60,000 nt of DNA, from assembly GCA_029204225.1 (NCBI GenBank), contig CM055099.1, positions 57,611,982 to 57,671,981 of the forward strand, in the 5' to 3' direction. Numbering within the stretch: position 1 is the stretch's first letter; every line of letters begins with the position of its first letter. Below are positions 1 through 9,554 of the stretch, one piece after another. Below the pieces are notes generated by a model that was given only the letters and a program-made list of their open reading frames with translations, was not told where the DNA came from and searched no databases. Made by a program: the position numbers and the translations under genes. The stretch comes from Diphasiastrum complanatum (Eukaryota; Streptophyta; Lycopodiopsida; Lycopodiales; Lycopodiaceae).

Positions 1-1289
1 ACATCAATTCGAGTGAATTTCCAGATTGTGTCATGTGGAGTATGCAAGGAGTGGTCGTATGCTTGTCATCTTGACCATCGGCGAATATGTGTCGAAATAA
101 TCAACACCATATCTCTATGTGTAGCCCTTTGCGACAAGTCTTGCCTTGTAACGACAAATGGATCCATCTAGCTTTCCATTTGGATATGGATCCATCTGGC
201 TTAAGCTTTAGCTTAAAGATCCACTTGGAGTCAATTGGTTTTACACCAGTAGGAGGATTGACAAGACTCTAGGTCTTGTTCTTCATTAGAGACTGATACT
301 CAACATGCATGGCAGCCTTCCAATTGTTTGCATCGAGCATTGACAGAGCTTCTACAACTGTGGCAGGTTCATCATGATTGATGAATGCTTGAGGGACAAA
401 ACGATCAGGTTGCTATTGTTGTCTTGTAGACCTTCGAGCTGCAGGTGCTTGAGTGGATAATTCTCCTTGGTAAATGACTAGGATTGTAGCATCTTGTGGT
501 TGAACAATCGTGGGTCTGGGCCCATCAATGGTAAGTGGAGTTGTTCGGACAAACTCCTTTGTCTGAATAGTCGTAGGTCATTGCTTAATGATGGATGGTG
601 GAGCTGTTGTGGCATACTTTTGTATCAGCTGCTTCTGCTTGAAATCGTGATATTTGTCTTCAAGAAAGACAACATCACGACTGACTGAAATATGACCTAT
701 ATCAACATCATAGATGCGATATGCTTTATGTGATGTTGAGTAGTCAATGAGAATATTCTTACAGCTTACTAGATCCAGCTTGTTCCTCAGATCAGATGGC
801 ACTTGTGCATAGTAGAGACATCCGAAAACACGTAGATGTTTCAAGCTTGGTTTGTAGCCATAGTAGGCTTCAAATGGTGTTTTGGAATCAACTACTTTTA
901 TGATGGAGTAGTTCTGCAAATAGCAGGCCGTGGAGATTGCTTCTGCCCAAAATGTTTGAGGTAAATGGGCATTGGCAGTCATGGATCGTGCAACTTCTAA
1001 CAGTGTGCAGTTCTTCCGCTCAGCTACTCCGTTTTGTTGAGGAGTATAGCTTGCAGTAAACTGATGGTGCATGCCACATGATGACAAATAGTCCTTTATT
1101 TCATTTGATAGGTACTCTCCCCCTTAATCAGACCGTAGGGTCTTGATTTTTTGACAAGTCTGATTCTCAGCATATTGCTTGAATTCTTTGAAGCAATTGA
1201 ATGCTTTTGACTTGTTCTTAATGAACATTACACTGGTAAAATGGGAGTAGTCATCAATGAATGTAATAAAATATAGAGCCTTACCTTAG
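1..1289 (-). pseudogene. Ty1/copia pol remnant (copia C): integrase core and start of reverse transcriptase
   Basis: Read on the minus strand, 1289-1087 gives an integrase core (FIDDYS, then TLRSD followed by an in-frame TAA where the next codon should be Asn, then GGEY). 1087-578 continues with TPQQNGVAERKN, WAEAISTACYLQN and FGCLYYAQVP, ending in the SRDVVF hinge typical of copia integrase C-termini. Positions 1 to about 290 hold the beginning of the reverse transcriptase (KTRLV..GYTQRYG..YFDTYSPMVK type), closely similar to 5800-6090 of copia A. All three DDE residues can be placed, but the TAA beside the second Asp and further breaks between integrase and RT make it dead. The rest of RT and RNase H lie outside the window or are lost. 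The family call is firm; exact limits are approximate. Confidence 0.85.
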
Positions 1290-1550
1290 AGTTTTTTGAT
1301 GCATATGCTTTGCCCATATTCTTTTGGAAACAAGGAAGAAGGAAAATCCTAGTGCATGCAAAGGGATCATGGTTGGATACTCATCCACCAAAAAGGCTTA
1401 TAGAGTCTTTGTGCTCTCTACTTCTCAAATCATTGAAAGTAGAGATGTTATTTTCCATGAAGATCAACATTCATCTTTTGAAGGGGCCGAGATCAAGAAA
1501 TCTATGGATGCATCACCAACTAATACTATTGAAGACAATTATGATGTGAT
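1290..1550 (+). pseudogene. Ty1/copia integrase C-terminal fragment (copia B, left piece)
   Basis: A short plus-strand reading frame gives CKGIMVGYSSTKKAYRVF and IESRDVIFHED, the end of copia integrase before reverse transcriptase. It resembles 44340-44480 of copia F (IKGIFVGYGENNKGYRVF, VSRDVIFDE). It abuts the oppositely oriented copia C on the left and is cut on the right by the LTR end of copia A at 1551. The matching plus-strand piece beyond copia A (8939-9150) carries an RNase H end, so A probably lies inside B, with B's reverse transcriptase deleted. That nesting is inferred. Confidence 0.75.
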
Positions 1551-2299
1551 TGTCACGAAACAGTTTTCACTTCGTTGTTGTGAACGATTTTGTTTCTTTT
1601 TAGATTTTCTTTTGTACGGAAGCACAAGAACCTAGACACGCGCCTACACATCACAGAACAGATTCTATTCTAGCAATCAAGACAATGTAAGACAAGGAGA
1701 TGCACGAGAGCAATCAATTATCAGTTTGATTTTTAGAGCGAGATCATCAATGTCTTGCTCGTTGGTGACCCGACACTCAGCTCTTTTGCTGTGTTCTGCT
1801 CGTTGGCAGAATTTTATGCACAACACTTTTGTTTCTAGTCTTTTTCTTTTTTTGCTCTACTCTCTCAGTCTCTCTCTATCTCTTCACTATTTTTATTGTG
1901 ATCTAGAAGAATCATTTATATCTCCACTATGTGAAATTTACAAGATAGTTAAAATAGAGAATTACAAGACTAGTTACGCTGATCAACTAATCAGTTACTC
2001 TCCGTCGTTTCTACTCGTTTCAGTTGGGCATAAAGTTTGAGACTCCAAGCCCGTTGAGTTGCCAGTTGATAGTGCAAAAGATTTCCCTTCATTTGTTTCA
2101 TTTTCTTTCGTTTCTGTCGTGTCGCTTTGTTGTTTTTGCGGTCTTGGAGGTATGTTTATGATTTGCGAATGATTCACGAATCGTTCGTCCTTCATTTATC
2201 CTGGAAGGACGCTGACTTTTGCGAATCGTTCGACCTTCAAGTCAAGGCTTGTTGACTTTCACGTTGCGGCAAAATTGCAGGAGTTCACCATTTTTTACA
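1551..2299 (-). repeat. 3' LTR of copia A
   Basis: 749 bp. On the minus strand it begins TGTAAAAAATGG directly after the purine-rich tract GGTTCGAGAGGGAG and ends CTGTTTCGTGACA. The first 270 bp of the plus-strand text (1551-1820) match 8665-8938, the surviving part of the other LTR, with scattered differences. The open frame at 1726-2040 inside it has no recognisable domain and is not taken as a gene. Confidence 0.8.
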
Positions 2300-2716
2300 C
2301 TCCCTCTCGAACCTTGTAGCTTTGCACATTTAATCCAATTGCCTTTCTTTGCTTGGCAAAGAGTGGCTTGTCGGACGGCTTCGTGAGCAAATACGCAATC
2401 ATGTCTTTTGATTTTATGTACTGGAACTGGAGCTCTCCTTTTGAGATTAAATCTCAAATGTGATGGTACTTTAGAGGTATGTGTTTTGTCTTTGAATGGA
2501 AGACAGGATCTTGGGATAGATAAATGGCACTCTGAGAGTCCATCATCATTGTGCATGGCCCTTCTTGTGGTATCCCGATTGCTTCTAGCATCATCTGTAG
2601 CCACACTACCTCGTTCACCACCTTTGAAGCTGTGACATATTCAGCTTCGTAAGAGGATTGAGCTACCAAGGTTTGCTTCTTGCATATCCAGTTGATTGCA
2701 GCTCCGCATGCTATGG
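2300..2716 (-). pseudogene. Copia A RNase H, C-terminal half
   Basis: On the minus strand 2716-2450 gives GGCTIACGAAINWICKKQ, then TLVAQSSYEAEYVTASK, EVVWLQMML and HSKTKHIPLKYHH, a standard copia RNase H. After a frameshift the end reads IAYLLTKPSDKPLFAKQ, just before the polypurine tract and 3' LTR. The N-terminal part of the domain lies beyond the nested element, at 4988-5198. Confidence 0.85.
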
Positions 2717-2721
2717 TACAT

Positions 2722-3464
2722 TGTTGGAGGATTTGCGGATCCCAAGGCAACCCTAACCCTAGCTAATAAGTGAGAGGGATTTGGCACCCTGCGTGTGTAA
2801 GTCCAACCCGATGATCACATAGTTATTTGATTGATTAGTTAAAAGTCAATAAAAGGACTTTAGGCCTTTTTGTGGGACTTTTAATGTCGTAGGGCCTAAA
2901 TGTCAAGTTAGTGAATAAAGTTGGATTTCCCTCCAATTTTGATGTTTTTCACACTTTTTTAAATTTGAATAAAAAGAGAGGCAAGACTGGACCAATAGGA
3001 TTCAGAGGCCAGGGTCCTCCTCTCTACTATAAGAAGAGACCAACTCGAGTTGTTCCTCATGTTCATTTTCCCATTTCAATAAAGCAAATTGGTTCTCTTC
3101 AGAAATGGTTTGATGAATGTCCTTGCTCTTCTTCTTCCCTTTTCCATCTCTCATGATTTCTTTGGATTTTGCTAATTATTGGATCTGAATGTTATTGGGA
3201 TTGAGTGTTATTATACTTTTTATGAGAGAGAAAGAGAAAGAGTAAGATATCTTTGTTGTGGATCGTAGTGTTAATGGATCTTAGTGTTAATGAGTAGGGT
3301 TAATGGATGTAGAGTTAGATTTAGATCTTCCATTCATGCTAAAATATGAACTAAACTATCGCTCTCATGGGAACGAACCTACGCGTGACAACTAACTCCG
3401 TCTCTATGATGCTAGATTGACTAGATCTTGGATTCAGGTTAGGCAAGGAAAGAAACCCACTACA
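2722..3464 (+). repeat. 5' LTR of the compact element
   Basis: 743 bp, TG...CA ends, aligned along its full length with 4230-4982. It contains CAACCCTAACCCTAG near its start, telomere-like but only two units, and a short GA run near 3220. An open frame at 2911-3156 is also present in the second LTR (4473-4712) but has no recognisable domain. Confidence 0.85.
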
Positions 3465-3550
3465 ATTTTGGCTCCTCGCGTGGTGGATGGGTTCTGAAGT
3501 TTAAGACCTCTAAGATAGAGGCTGACAAAGAGTTAGATAAAATACCTGCA

Positions 3551-4179
3551 TTGGGAGAGCAACCAGGATGGAGAATCACTGTTTTTGAAAAAACTCCGGC
3601 ATCAATTAGGAGTTACGTCGCCAGCCCTCGCCAATTGCGGGTAGATCCCTATTATGTGCCAATGCCGCAAAGAAATAAATGGAAAGATTTGGGGTTGGCT
3701 ACGGACAAGATCACCATCCATATGCCCAATTGGCCAATCATCCATCAGCCCTACAGTTGGACAATCTTAGTGGATTTCCTCCGTGTCTTACAAGCCTATC
3801 AGAGAGAATATGTCCACTCTCCATATCCAACAGTGCGACAATCGGCAATGTTTGCTAAAGATCTAACTCTGTTGGCGTCAGTGGCAACCCGATGGGACAA
3901 TTGTCTCCCTCCTTTGCATTCAATCCAAATAAGACGATGGCCTCAGAGCAAATCAAAGATCACCTGCCGGTTGCTCGTTTATATTTTCGTGCGGCAATGA
4001 TGGGAGGCTCCTGGAAATCACGCTTCACATCATGGACAACCTCCAAGTGGATTACCGGAGCCCATCGTTGTTTTCTGCCACACAATTTGGATCTTAATAC
4101 TGCACGTCTCGAATTTATGGAGAAGGTGCAGTACCATCTAGTTAAGATTTGGTGCAAAGCCAATAAAAGTACCCAATAA
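3551..4179 (+). CDS. Unidentified ORF pair inside the compact LTR element (possible gag)
   Basis: Two overlapping plus-strand frames, 3551-4000 (149 codons) and 3892-4179 (95 codons), fill most of the interior. The first includes WKDLGLATDKITIHMPNW and SWTILVDFLRVLQAYQREY; the second includes IKDHLPVARLYFRAAMMGG and NLDLNTARLEFMEKVQYH. The overlap and the sensible look of both halves suggest one original frame split by a frameshift near 3890. I see no zinc knuckle, protease, RT or integrase motif, and I do not recognise the protein. Position between two LTRs makes a gag-like or captured host sequence the leading guesses. No initiation context stands out. Confidence 0.4.
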
Positions 4180-4229
4180 CTGCATATTACAGGTGTCGTG
4201 GGACCGCCACCAATTTTGGTAGGAGATAG

Positions 4230-4982
4230 TGTTGGAGGGTTTGCGGATCCCAAGGCAACCCTAACCCTAGTTAGTAAGTGAGAGGGATTTGGCACCCTGC
4301 GTGTGTAAGTCCAACCCGATGATCACATAGTTATTTGATTGATTAGTTAAAAGTCAATAAAAGGACTTTAGGCCTTTTTGCGGGACTTCTAATGTCGCAG
4401 GGCCTAAATGTCAAGTTAGTGAATAAAGTTGGGTTTCCCTCCAATATTGATGGTTCCCACACTTTTTAAAATTTGAATAAAAAGAGAGGCAAGACTGGAC
4501 CAATAGGATTCATAGGCCAGGGTCCTCCTCTTTACTATAAGAAGGGACCAACTCGAGTTGCTCCTCATGTTCATTTTCCCATTTCAATAAAGCGGATTGG
4601 TTCTCTTCATAAATGGATTGATGAATGTCTTTGCTTTTCTTCTTCCCTTCTCCACCTCTCATGCTTTCTTTGGATTTTGCTAATTATTGGATCTGAATGT
4701 TATTGGGTTTGAGTGTTATTATACTTTTTATGAGAGAGAGAGAGAGAGAGAGAGAAAGAGTAAGCTATCTTGGTTGCGGATCGTAGTATAAATGGACCTT
4801 AGTGCTAATGAGTAGGATTAATGGATGTAGAGTTAGATTTAGATCTTCCATTCATGCTGAAATTCAAACTAAACTATCGCTCTCATGAGAACGAACCTAC
4901 ACGTGACAACTAGCTCCGTCTCTATGATGCTAGATTGACTAGATCTTGGATTCAAGTTAGGCAAGGAAAGAAACCCACTACA
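4230..4982 (+). repeat. 3' LTR of the compact element
   Basis: 753 bp. It differs from the first LTR by scattered substitutions and an expanded GA run (4733-4753). It is followed by TACAT (4983-4987), identical to the five bases before the first LTR. Confidence 0.85.
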
Positions 4983-4987
4983 TACAT

Positions 4988-6090
4988 CCTCCAGTTATGG
5001 ACTTGTTGTCATCCTTGCAGCTCGCCCAGCTTGCATCATTGTGGTGGTGCAGCTCAAATCCTTTTCTTTCGTTTTCAGCTCTGTAGGTTAGTCCCATATT
5101 CTGGGTACCCTTCAGATACTGTAGAGTTCATTTTGCCATTTGCCAATGTGTCATGCTGAGATTAGAAGAGAATTGGCTTAATGCGTAAACAGAGAAAGCT
5201 AGATCAGGTCTGGTACAAATTGTAAGGTACTCAAACTACCGATCAAGTTTTGGTAGGGTATACTTGCCATCTTATGTTCTTCCTCTTCCATTTTTGGGCA
5301 ATCTTGCTTCGTCAACTTGGCTCTAGCTATCATTGGTGTGGCCTTTTCTTTGCAGTCCATCATGTGATACTCCTTGAGCACCTTTCTGGCTTAGTTTGAC
5401 TGACTCATCCATTCACCCTTTGTTCGATTTCTTCTGATCTGTAGCCCGAGGCATTTTGTTGCTTCTCCAAGATTTGTGATTTCATAACTTTTAGAAATCT
5501 GACTCTTCGTGTCTTTGATCAGCATAAAAAAATTTCCTATCATTAGGGAATCATCCACGAAAATAGTCAGGATCACAAAATCTTTTCCTACTCTTTTTAT
5601 ATAGACATTACAGTCCGGTTGTGTAGGATTGAAGTCTAGAGACTTCAGAAGACCATCGAGCTTTTTATACCAAGCTCGTGATGCCTGTTTTAGACCATAG
5701 ATGCATCTCTGCAATCGAAAGACATATTGTCGATTGTCGGGGTCTTCAAGTCCTTCAGGCTACTTCATGAAGATTTTCTCCTCTAGATCTCCGTGGAGAA
5801 AGGCTGTTTTCACATCAATCTGGTGAATTTCCAGATTGTGTTGTGTGACATATGCAAGGAGTAGTCGTATGCTTGTCATCTTGACCATCGACGAATAAGT
5901 GTCGAAATAATCAGCACCATATCTCTGTGTGTAGCCCTTTGTGACAAGTCTTGTCTTGTAGTGGCCAATGGTGTCATCTGATTTCATTTTCTTCTTGTAC
6001 ACCCACTTGCAGTCGACTATCTTTCTATTTCCTTGTAGTGGCTCTAATGTCCATGCCTCGTTTCACCTCATCGACTCGATCTCTTCTGAC
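4988..6090 (-). pseudogene. Copia A reverse transcriptase and RNase H N-terminal part
   Basis: On the minus strand, from 6002: KTRLVTKGYTQRYGADYFD, KMTSIRLLLAY, IHQIDVKTAFLHGDLEEK (catalytic Asp in the VKTAFLHG block). From 5714: CIYGLKQASRAWYKKL, then IFVDDSLMIG (the FVDD active site, both Asp present) and GEATKCLGLQI. From 5381: MLKEYHMMDCKEKATPM and PYQNLIGSLSTL, running into the RNase H domain. A stop just before 5391 and a break near 5740-5760 interrupt the frame. Order and spacing are those of a full copia RT, so this was once functional. Confidence 0.85.
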
Positions 6091-7260
6091 ATTGCCTGCC
6101 TCCAGAATTCTCCCTCTAGACTCTAGATAGCTTCTTGATATGTTGTTGGCTCTTTAGTGAAGTTGCAGTACTCGAACTGCGTGTCTTCACTCCACTGAAG
6201 ATCGTCAGAGTTACGGTTTGGAGGTCTTATTTGTCTTGTTGACCTTCTAGGTTCGTTTCATTGCTGCTCAAACATTTCTTGTTCGTGGGGTTGATCTTCT
6301 GCCTCCTGTTGCTCTGGAGTCTATGGCTCAACATTCTGATTTGATGTTTCTCCTCGATCTCCCTCTTAGTCCAGAGAATGTGGACTCATCGAACTTCACA
6401 TCTCTGCTCAAAACAACCTTTTTTGTGGTTGGATCGTAGAGTCTGTACACTTGTGTTCCATTCGAGTACCCGACCATGATGATTTGCTCTGATTTGTCAT
6501 CAAGCTTACTTCTTTTTTCTTTTGAAATGTGCTTATATGCTGTACATCCAAACACACGTACGTATGATAGATCAGACTTTCTACCTATCCACATTTCGTA
6601 TGGTGCCTTATCTTCCAATGTTGTCGTTGTGGATCTGTTCTGCATATGTACTGCTGCAGCAATTGCCTCAGTCCAGAATTGACTTGGCAATCAAGTCTAT
6701 GCCATCATGCATCTGGTTCCTTCGACCAGCATTCTTTTTTTTTTTCGTGACACCATTGTATTCTGGTGTGTATGCAGGAGTGAATTGGTGTTCTATCCCA
6801 TGTTCTTGGCAGAATTTTGAAAATTCTTTGCTTTTGTATTCACCTCCATTGTCAGATCTGATGATCTAAATCTTCTTTGAGGTGTGTTGCTCTGCAAATG
6901 CCACAAACTTCTTGAAGGAATCAAACACTTCAGATTTCTTCTTTAGGTAGTAGATCGTGGTCATTCGGATGTAATCATCTATGAACGTTAGAAAATACCT
7001 CAAACCTGAGAGTGAATCCATTTTCATCGGTCCACAGACATCAGAGTGGACGAGCTCAAGAACTTCCTTGGCTCTTCTTTCCTCATGTGTGAATGGATTT
7101 CGATGTTGTTTGCCTTTCTGACAAGCTTCGCAAAACTTAGTTTCAGGCCTTGATATCTTGAGACCTATGACTATGTCTTTCTTGCACATGTCATACAGGA
7201 TCCGCATGTTCAGATGATACATTCTCCTATGCCAGGGCTAATCTTCATTTTCTGATGCAT
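6091..7260 (-). pseudogene. Copia A integrase
   Basis: The minus-strand frame 7222-6866 gives MYHLNMRILYDMCKKD, then C..C in ETKFCEACQKGKQHRNPF (integrase zinc-binding tail), LVHSDVCGPM (first Asp), YFLTFIDDYIR and FDSFKKFVAFAEQ. 6690-6328 gives FWTEAIAAAVHMQNRST, YEMWIGRKSDLSYVRVFGC and SRDVKFDE. The stretch between (6866-6690), with the second Asp and Glu, is out of frame and contains a poly-T run. 6327-6091 is the variable linker before RT. Confidence 0.8.
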
Positions 7261-7271
7261 TTAGTATGCTA

Positions 7272-8451
7272 TCAGAATTGCTGATTATCTTGGCTTGGGT
7301 CTCCTTCTCTGCATCCAACCGTCAGTAACTTGTTTGTATTTTTCTCGATCATGTGGCATGTGTTGCCATTTAACAAAACTTGAATTCCAAGATTTTTCAT
7401 CTTGCAGACTGATAGCAGATCTTCTGAGTGAAGGCACGTAGAGTGCCCTTGGCAGCTCTGCTTGCCCTGATAGTGTTCGTAGGTGTAGAGTGCCAATGTC
7501 TTTTGTGTCTGCTCCCATCACCTAGAATCACTGCTCTATTATTTTTGAGTTCTCTGAAGTCGATCAAGATCTTCTTGTTGCAGGTGATGTGTGATGTTGT
7601 TATTGAATCAATGACTATATCGTAGTCTTATTCAGTGTAGCCCGTTGAAGCTTCATCGAGTATCATGAACGCTTCGTCACCTCTATCTACATCTTTGGAT
7701 GACTTTGCAACATTTGCCTTTTCAGCTTTGTTTTTTTTTTTTTGGGTTGAATCTATGATCATATGCAGAGTGCCCCTTCTTCTTATAGTGTATGCAAGGT
7801 AATGGTGGATTAAACCAACATTTGTTGGTCGTATGGCCTGGTCTGTGACAATGATCATAGGAAGAAGACTGCTGATTCGAGGACTTCGTCTTCTCAAATC
7901 TTGGTTTGTTCTTGTTCTTCTTCCTTCCTTTTGTGAAGAGGGCCTTCTCTTGATCACGGCTTCCCTCTCTTTCGTCCCTCATCAGTCTCTCATCAGCGAC
8001 AAAACTGACTGCTTTGTCAAATGTCATGTCTGGTAGACTCAATATGAGCATTCTCAATGACTGATAGAACATCGGTAGAGATTTCATGAAGTACATCAGT
8101 TGCTGTGGTGTTGGGACCTGGTGCTCCTGTCCTAATGTAGCGAGTTGAGCGAAGATCGTTCTGATCTTCTCAATGTGCCGATCTAACTGGTTGTCCTCCC
8201 ATCGTATGGATTGCAGCTGATTGTGAAGATGCATGACTGAAGCTGCAGTCCTCACTTCATACTTCTGTTTTAATCTTTTCCATGTTGCATGGCTGCTTTC
8301 GCAGTCTTCAATCTGCATGAGTAGATCTTTGTTTCTGGACAAAACGATGATCTCCATTGCATGCTCATCTTTTCTGATCCATTCAGCTCTCCTTGTGTCT
8401 CCCTCTGGAGGCTGCACCTCTGAGAGTTCGGTCACAGACCAGATGCCTTAG
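7272..8451 (-). pseudogene. Copia A gag and protease
   Basis: The minus-strand frame 8435-7722 encodes 237 residues of copia gag: EWIRKDEHAMEIIVLS, LLMQIEDCESSHATWKRLKQ, MYFMKSLPMFYQSLRML. Two zinc-knuckle remnants follow: YDHCHRPGHTTNKC, which has lost its first Cys, and CIHYKKKGHSAYDHRF, which has lost the second and last Cys. A frameshift at a poly-A tract near 7735 leads into the protease, where the usual DSGA reads IDSITTSH, so the active site is altered. 7521-7285 holds the spacer before integrase. The start of gag lies near 8450, about 200 bp from the PBS. Confidence 0.85.
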
Positions 8452-8651
8452 CCCTTCAAAAATGCTTTGATTTTGAATTTCCAAATTCTGTAATAAAGGC
8501 ATAAAACTTCAAGTAAAATGTTCTTTTTGGCATAAATGACGGCTTCTGAAAAACTGTCATAAAGACTAATTGCTACACTTGTCTGAATCGTTGTAGCTAT
8601 ATTGTGCTGTCTAGAAAATCACTACTTAGATATCAGTAGTGATAATCTATA

Positions 8652-8664
8652 GGCTTTGATACCA
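8652..8664 (-). other. Primer-binding site of copia A
   Basis: The minus strand reads TGGTATCAAAGCC directly after the LTR end. It matches the complement of the plant initiator tRNA-Met 3' end (TGGTATCAGAGC) except for one G-to-A change. It fixes the LTR boundary at 8665. Confidence 0.8.
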
Positions 8665-8938
8665 TGTCACGAAATGGTTTTCGATTCTTTGTCGTAATTG
8701 ATTTTGTTTCTTTTTAGATTTTCTTTTGTGCGAAAGCTTCACAGGAACCTAGACACGCGACTACACATCACAGAACAGAGTCTATTCTAGCAATCAAGAC
8801 ATCATAAGACAAGGAGATGCACGAAAATAGAGCAATCAATTATCAATTTGATTTTTAGAGTGAGATCGTCAGTGTCTCGTTCGTTGGCGACTTGACGCTC
8901 AGCTCTTTCGTTGTGTTTTGCTCGTTGGCAGACTTTTC
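8665..8938 (-). repeat. Truncated 5' LTR of copia A
   Basis: Matches 1551-1820 of the 3' LTR base for base apart from scattered changes and small indels, then stops where a plus-strand copia RNase H frame begins. About 475 bp of LTR are missing. Confidence 0.8.
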
Positions 8939-9150
8939 GTGAAAGGAGCAAGCATATAGAAGTGGCACACCATTTTTTGAGAGAAAAACTTATTGGAGGA
9001 GAAAAATATTTGGAGCATGTCAACTCATCCTCTTGTATTGCTGATCTACTCACCAAGCCTTTGAGCAAAAGTGCCTTCATCAAGCATAGATCTAATCTTG
9101 GAGTTATATCAAGATCAATGTTTAGATCTTCATAGATAATTTTTTAGGAG
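8939..9150 (+). pseudogene. Copia B RNase H C-terminus and polypurine tract
   Basis: Plus-strand frame: SKHIEVAHHFLREKLIGG, HVNSSSCIADLLTKPLSK and HRSNLGVISRSM, the end of copia RNase H. TTTTTTAGGAG, a purine tract, stands directly before the LTR start at 9151. It resembles the RNase H end of copia I (46510-46788), suggesting related families. Confidence 0.8.
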
Positions 9151-9340
9151 TGTGAAAAATGGAAAAAGATTATCTATGTTAGATATAGGAGTCTTATGTT
9201 TTTTCATGACAAGCATCTTGGTGTAGGAAGATGATAGGGTCAAATTTGGCATAGATGGCAAATTATCCAATTCCACATCTATGCTAGTTGAAGTTGGAAT
9301 CTACTGTTGTGTGACATGTTCTGTTGTTGTTGAAAGTTTT
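9151..9340 (+). repeat. Start of copia B 3' LTR, right end not resolved
   Basis: Begins TGTGAAAAATGG right after the purine tract, the same opening as the LTRs at 39412, 41021 and (minus) 46498. I cannot find a terminal CA with a matching partner, so the end given is approximate and the LTR is probably truncated. Confidence 0.5.
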
Positions 9341-9554
9341 GCTTGAGAGGCCATGCATGCGAGGATTTGTTCTAGTTGGGTGGGCCACTGATTTAATGTC
9401 AAAGGTGCCCGAGTCATCTCCCCCAAGGTCAGGTCCACCTAGGTTCTCCGCTTCCGCTTCTTGCTCATTCTATTGGTGAGCTACTATGACTGCTACATCC
9501 AACCATTGATCCTTAGCTGCTTTACTGGCCTTTCTTCTTCGCGTGAGTCATTTG

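Larger units (their letters stand above)
2722..4982 (+). mobile_element. Compact non-autonomous LTR retrotransposon with target-site duplication (TR-GAG/LARD-like)
   Basis: LTR 2722-3464, internal 3465-4229, LTR 4230-4982, total 2261 bp. The LTRs both begin TGTTGGAGG and end AACCCACTACA, and I estimate by eye that they are about 95% identical. The 5-bp sequence TACAT occurs on both outer sides (2717-2721 and 4983-4987), and deleting the element restores the copia A RNase H frame. The 765-bp interior has no reverse transcriptase or integrase, only an unrecognised ORF pair. No clear initiator-Met primer-binding site follows the first LTR; the text there is ATTTTGGCTCCTCGCG. Purine-rich GGTAGGAGATAG precedes the second LTR. 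Strand is assigned from that tract and the ORF direction. Confidence 0.85.
1551..8938 (-). mobile_element. Ty1/copia retrotransposon A, degenerate, interrupted by a nested element
   Basis: Read from right to left: truncated 5' LTR (8938-8665), primer-binding site (8664-8652), gag, protease, integrase, reverse transcriptase, RNase H, polypurine tract, 3' LTR (2299-1551). The two LTR pieces align: both share TGTCACGAAA at their outer terminus, ACACATCACAGAACAGA and ATGCACGA further in. The order of domains is that of Ty1/copia (integrase before RT). It is disrupted by many stops and by the 2722-4982 insertion. Removing the insertion reconnects the RNase H reading frame across the TACAT duplication. 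The 5' LTR stops after about 270 bp, where plus-strand copia B begins, which points to a deletion. Confidence 0.85.

Noticed and set aside
1726-2040. 104-codon plus-strand frame
   Set aside because: It sits within the copia A LTR on the opposite strand and is rich in Leu/Ser from CT-rich text. It has no domain and no conserved counterpart in the other LTR.
2242-2604. 120-codon minus-strand frame
   Set aside because: Only a shifted reading of the RNase H end and LTR of copia A; the true frame gives IAYLLTKPSDKPLF.
2750-2765. CAACCCTAACCCTAG, telomere-like repeat (also 4257-4271)
   Set aside because: Only two units, present in both LTRs of one element; ordinary LTR sequence, not an interstitial telomere.
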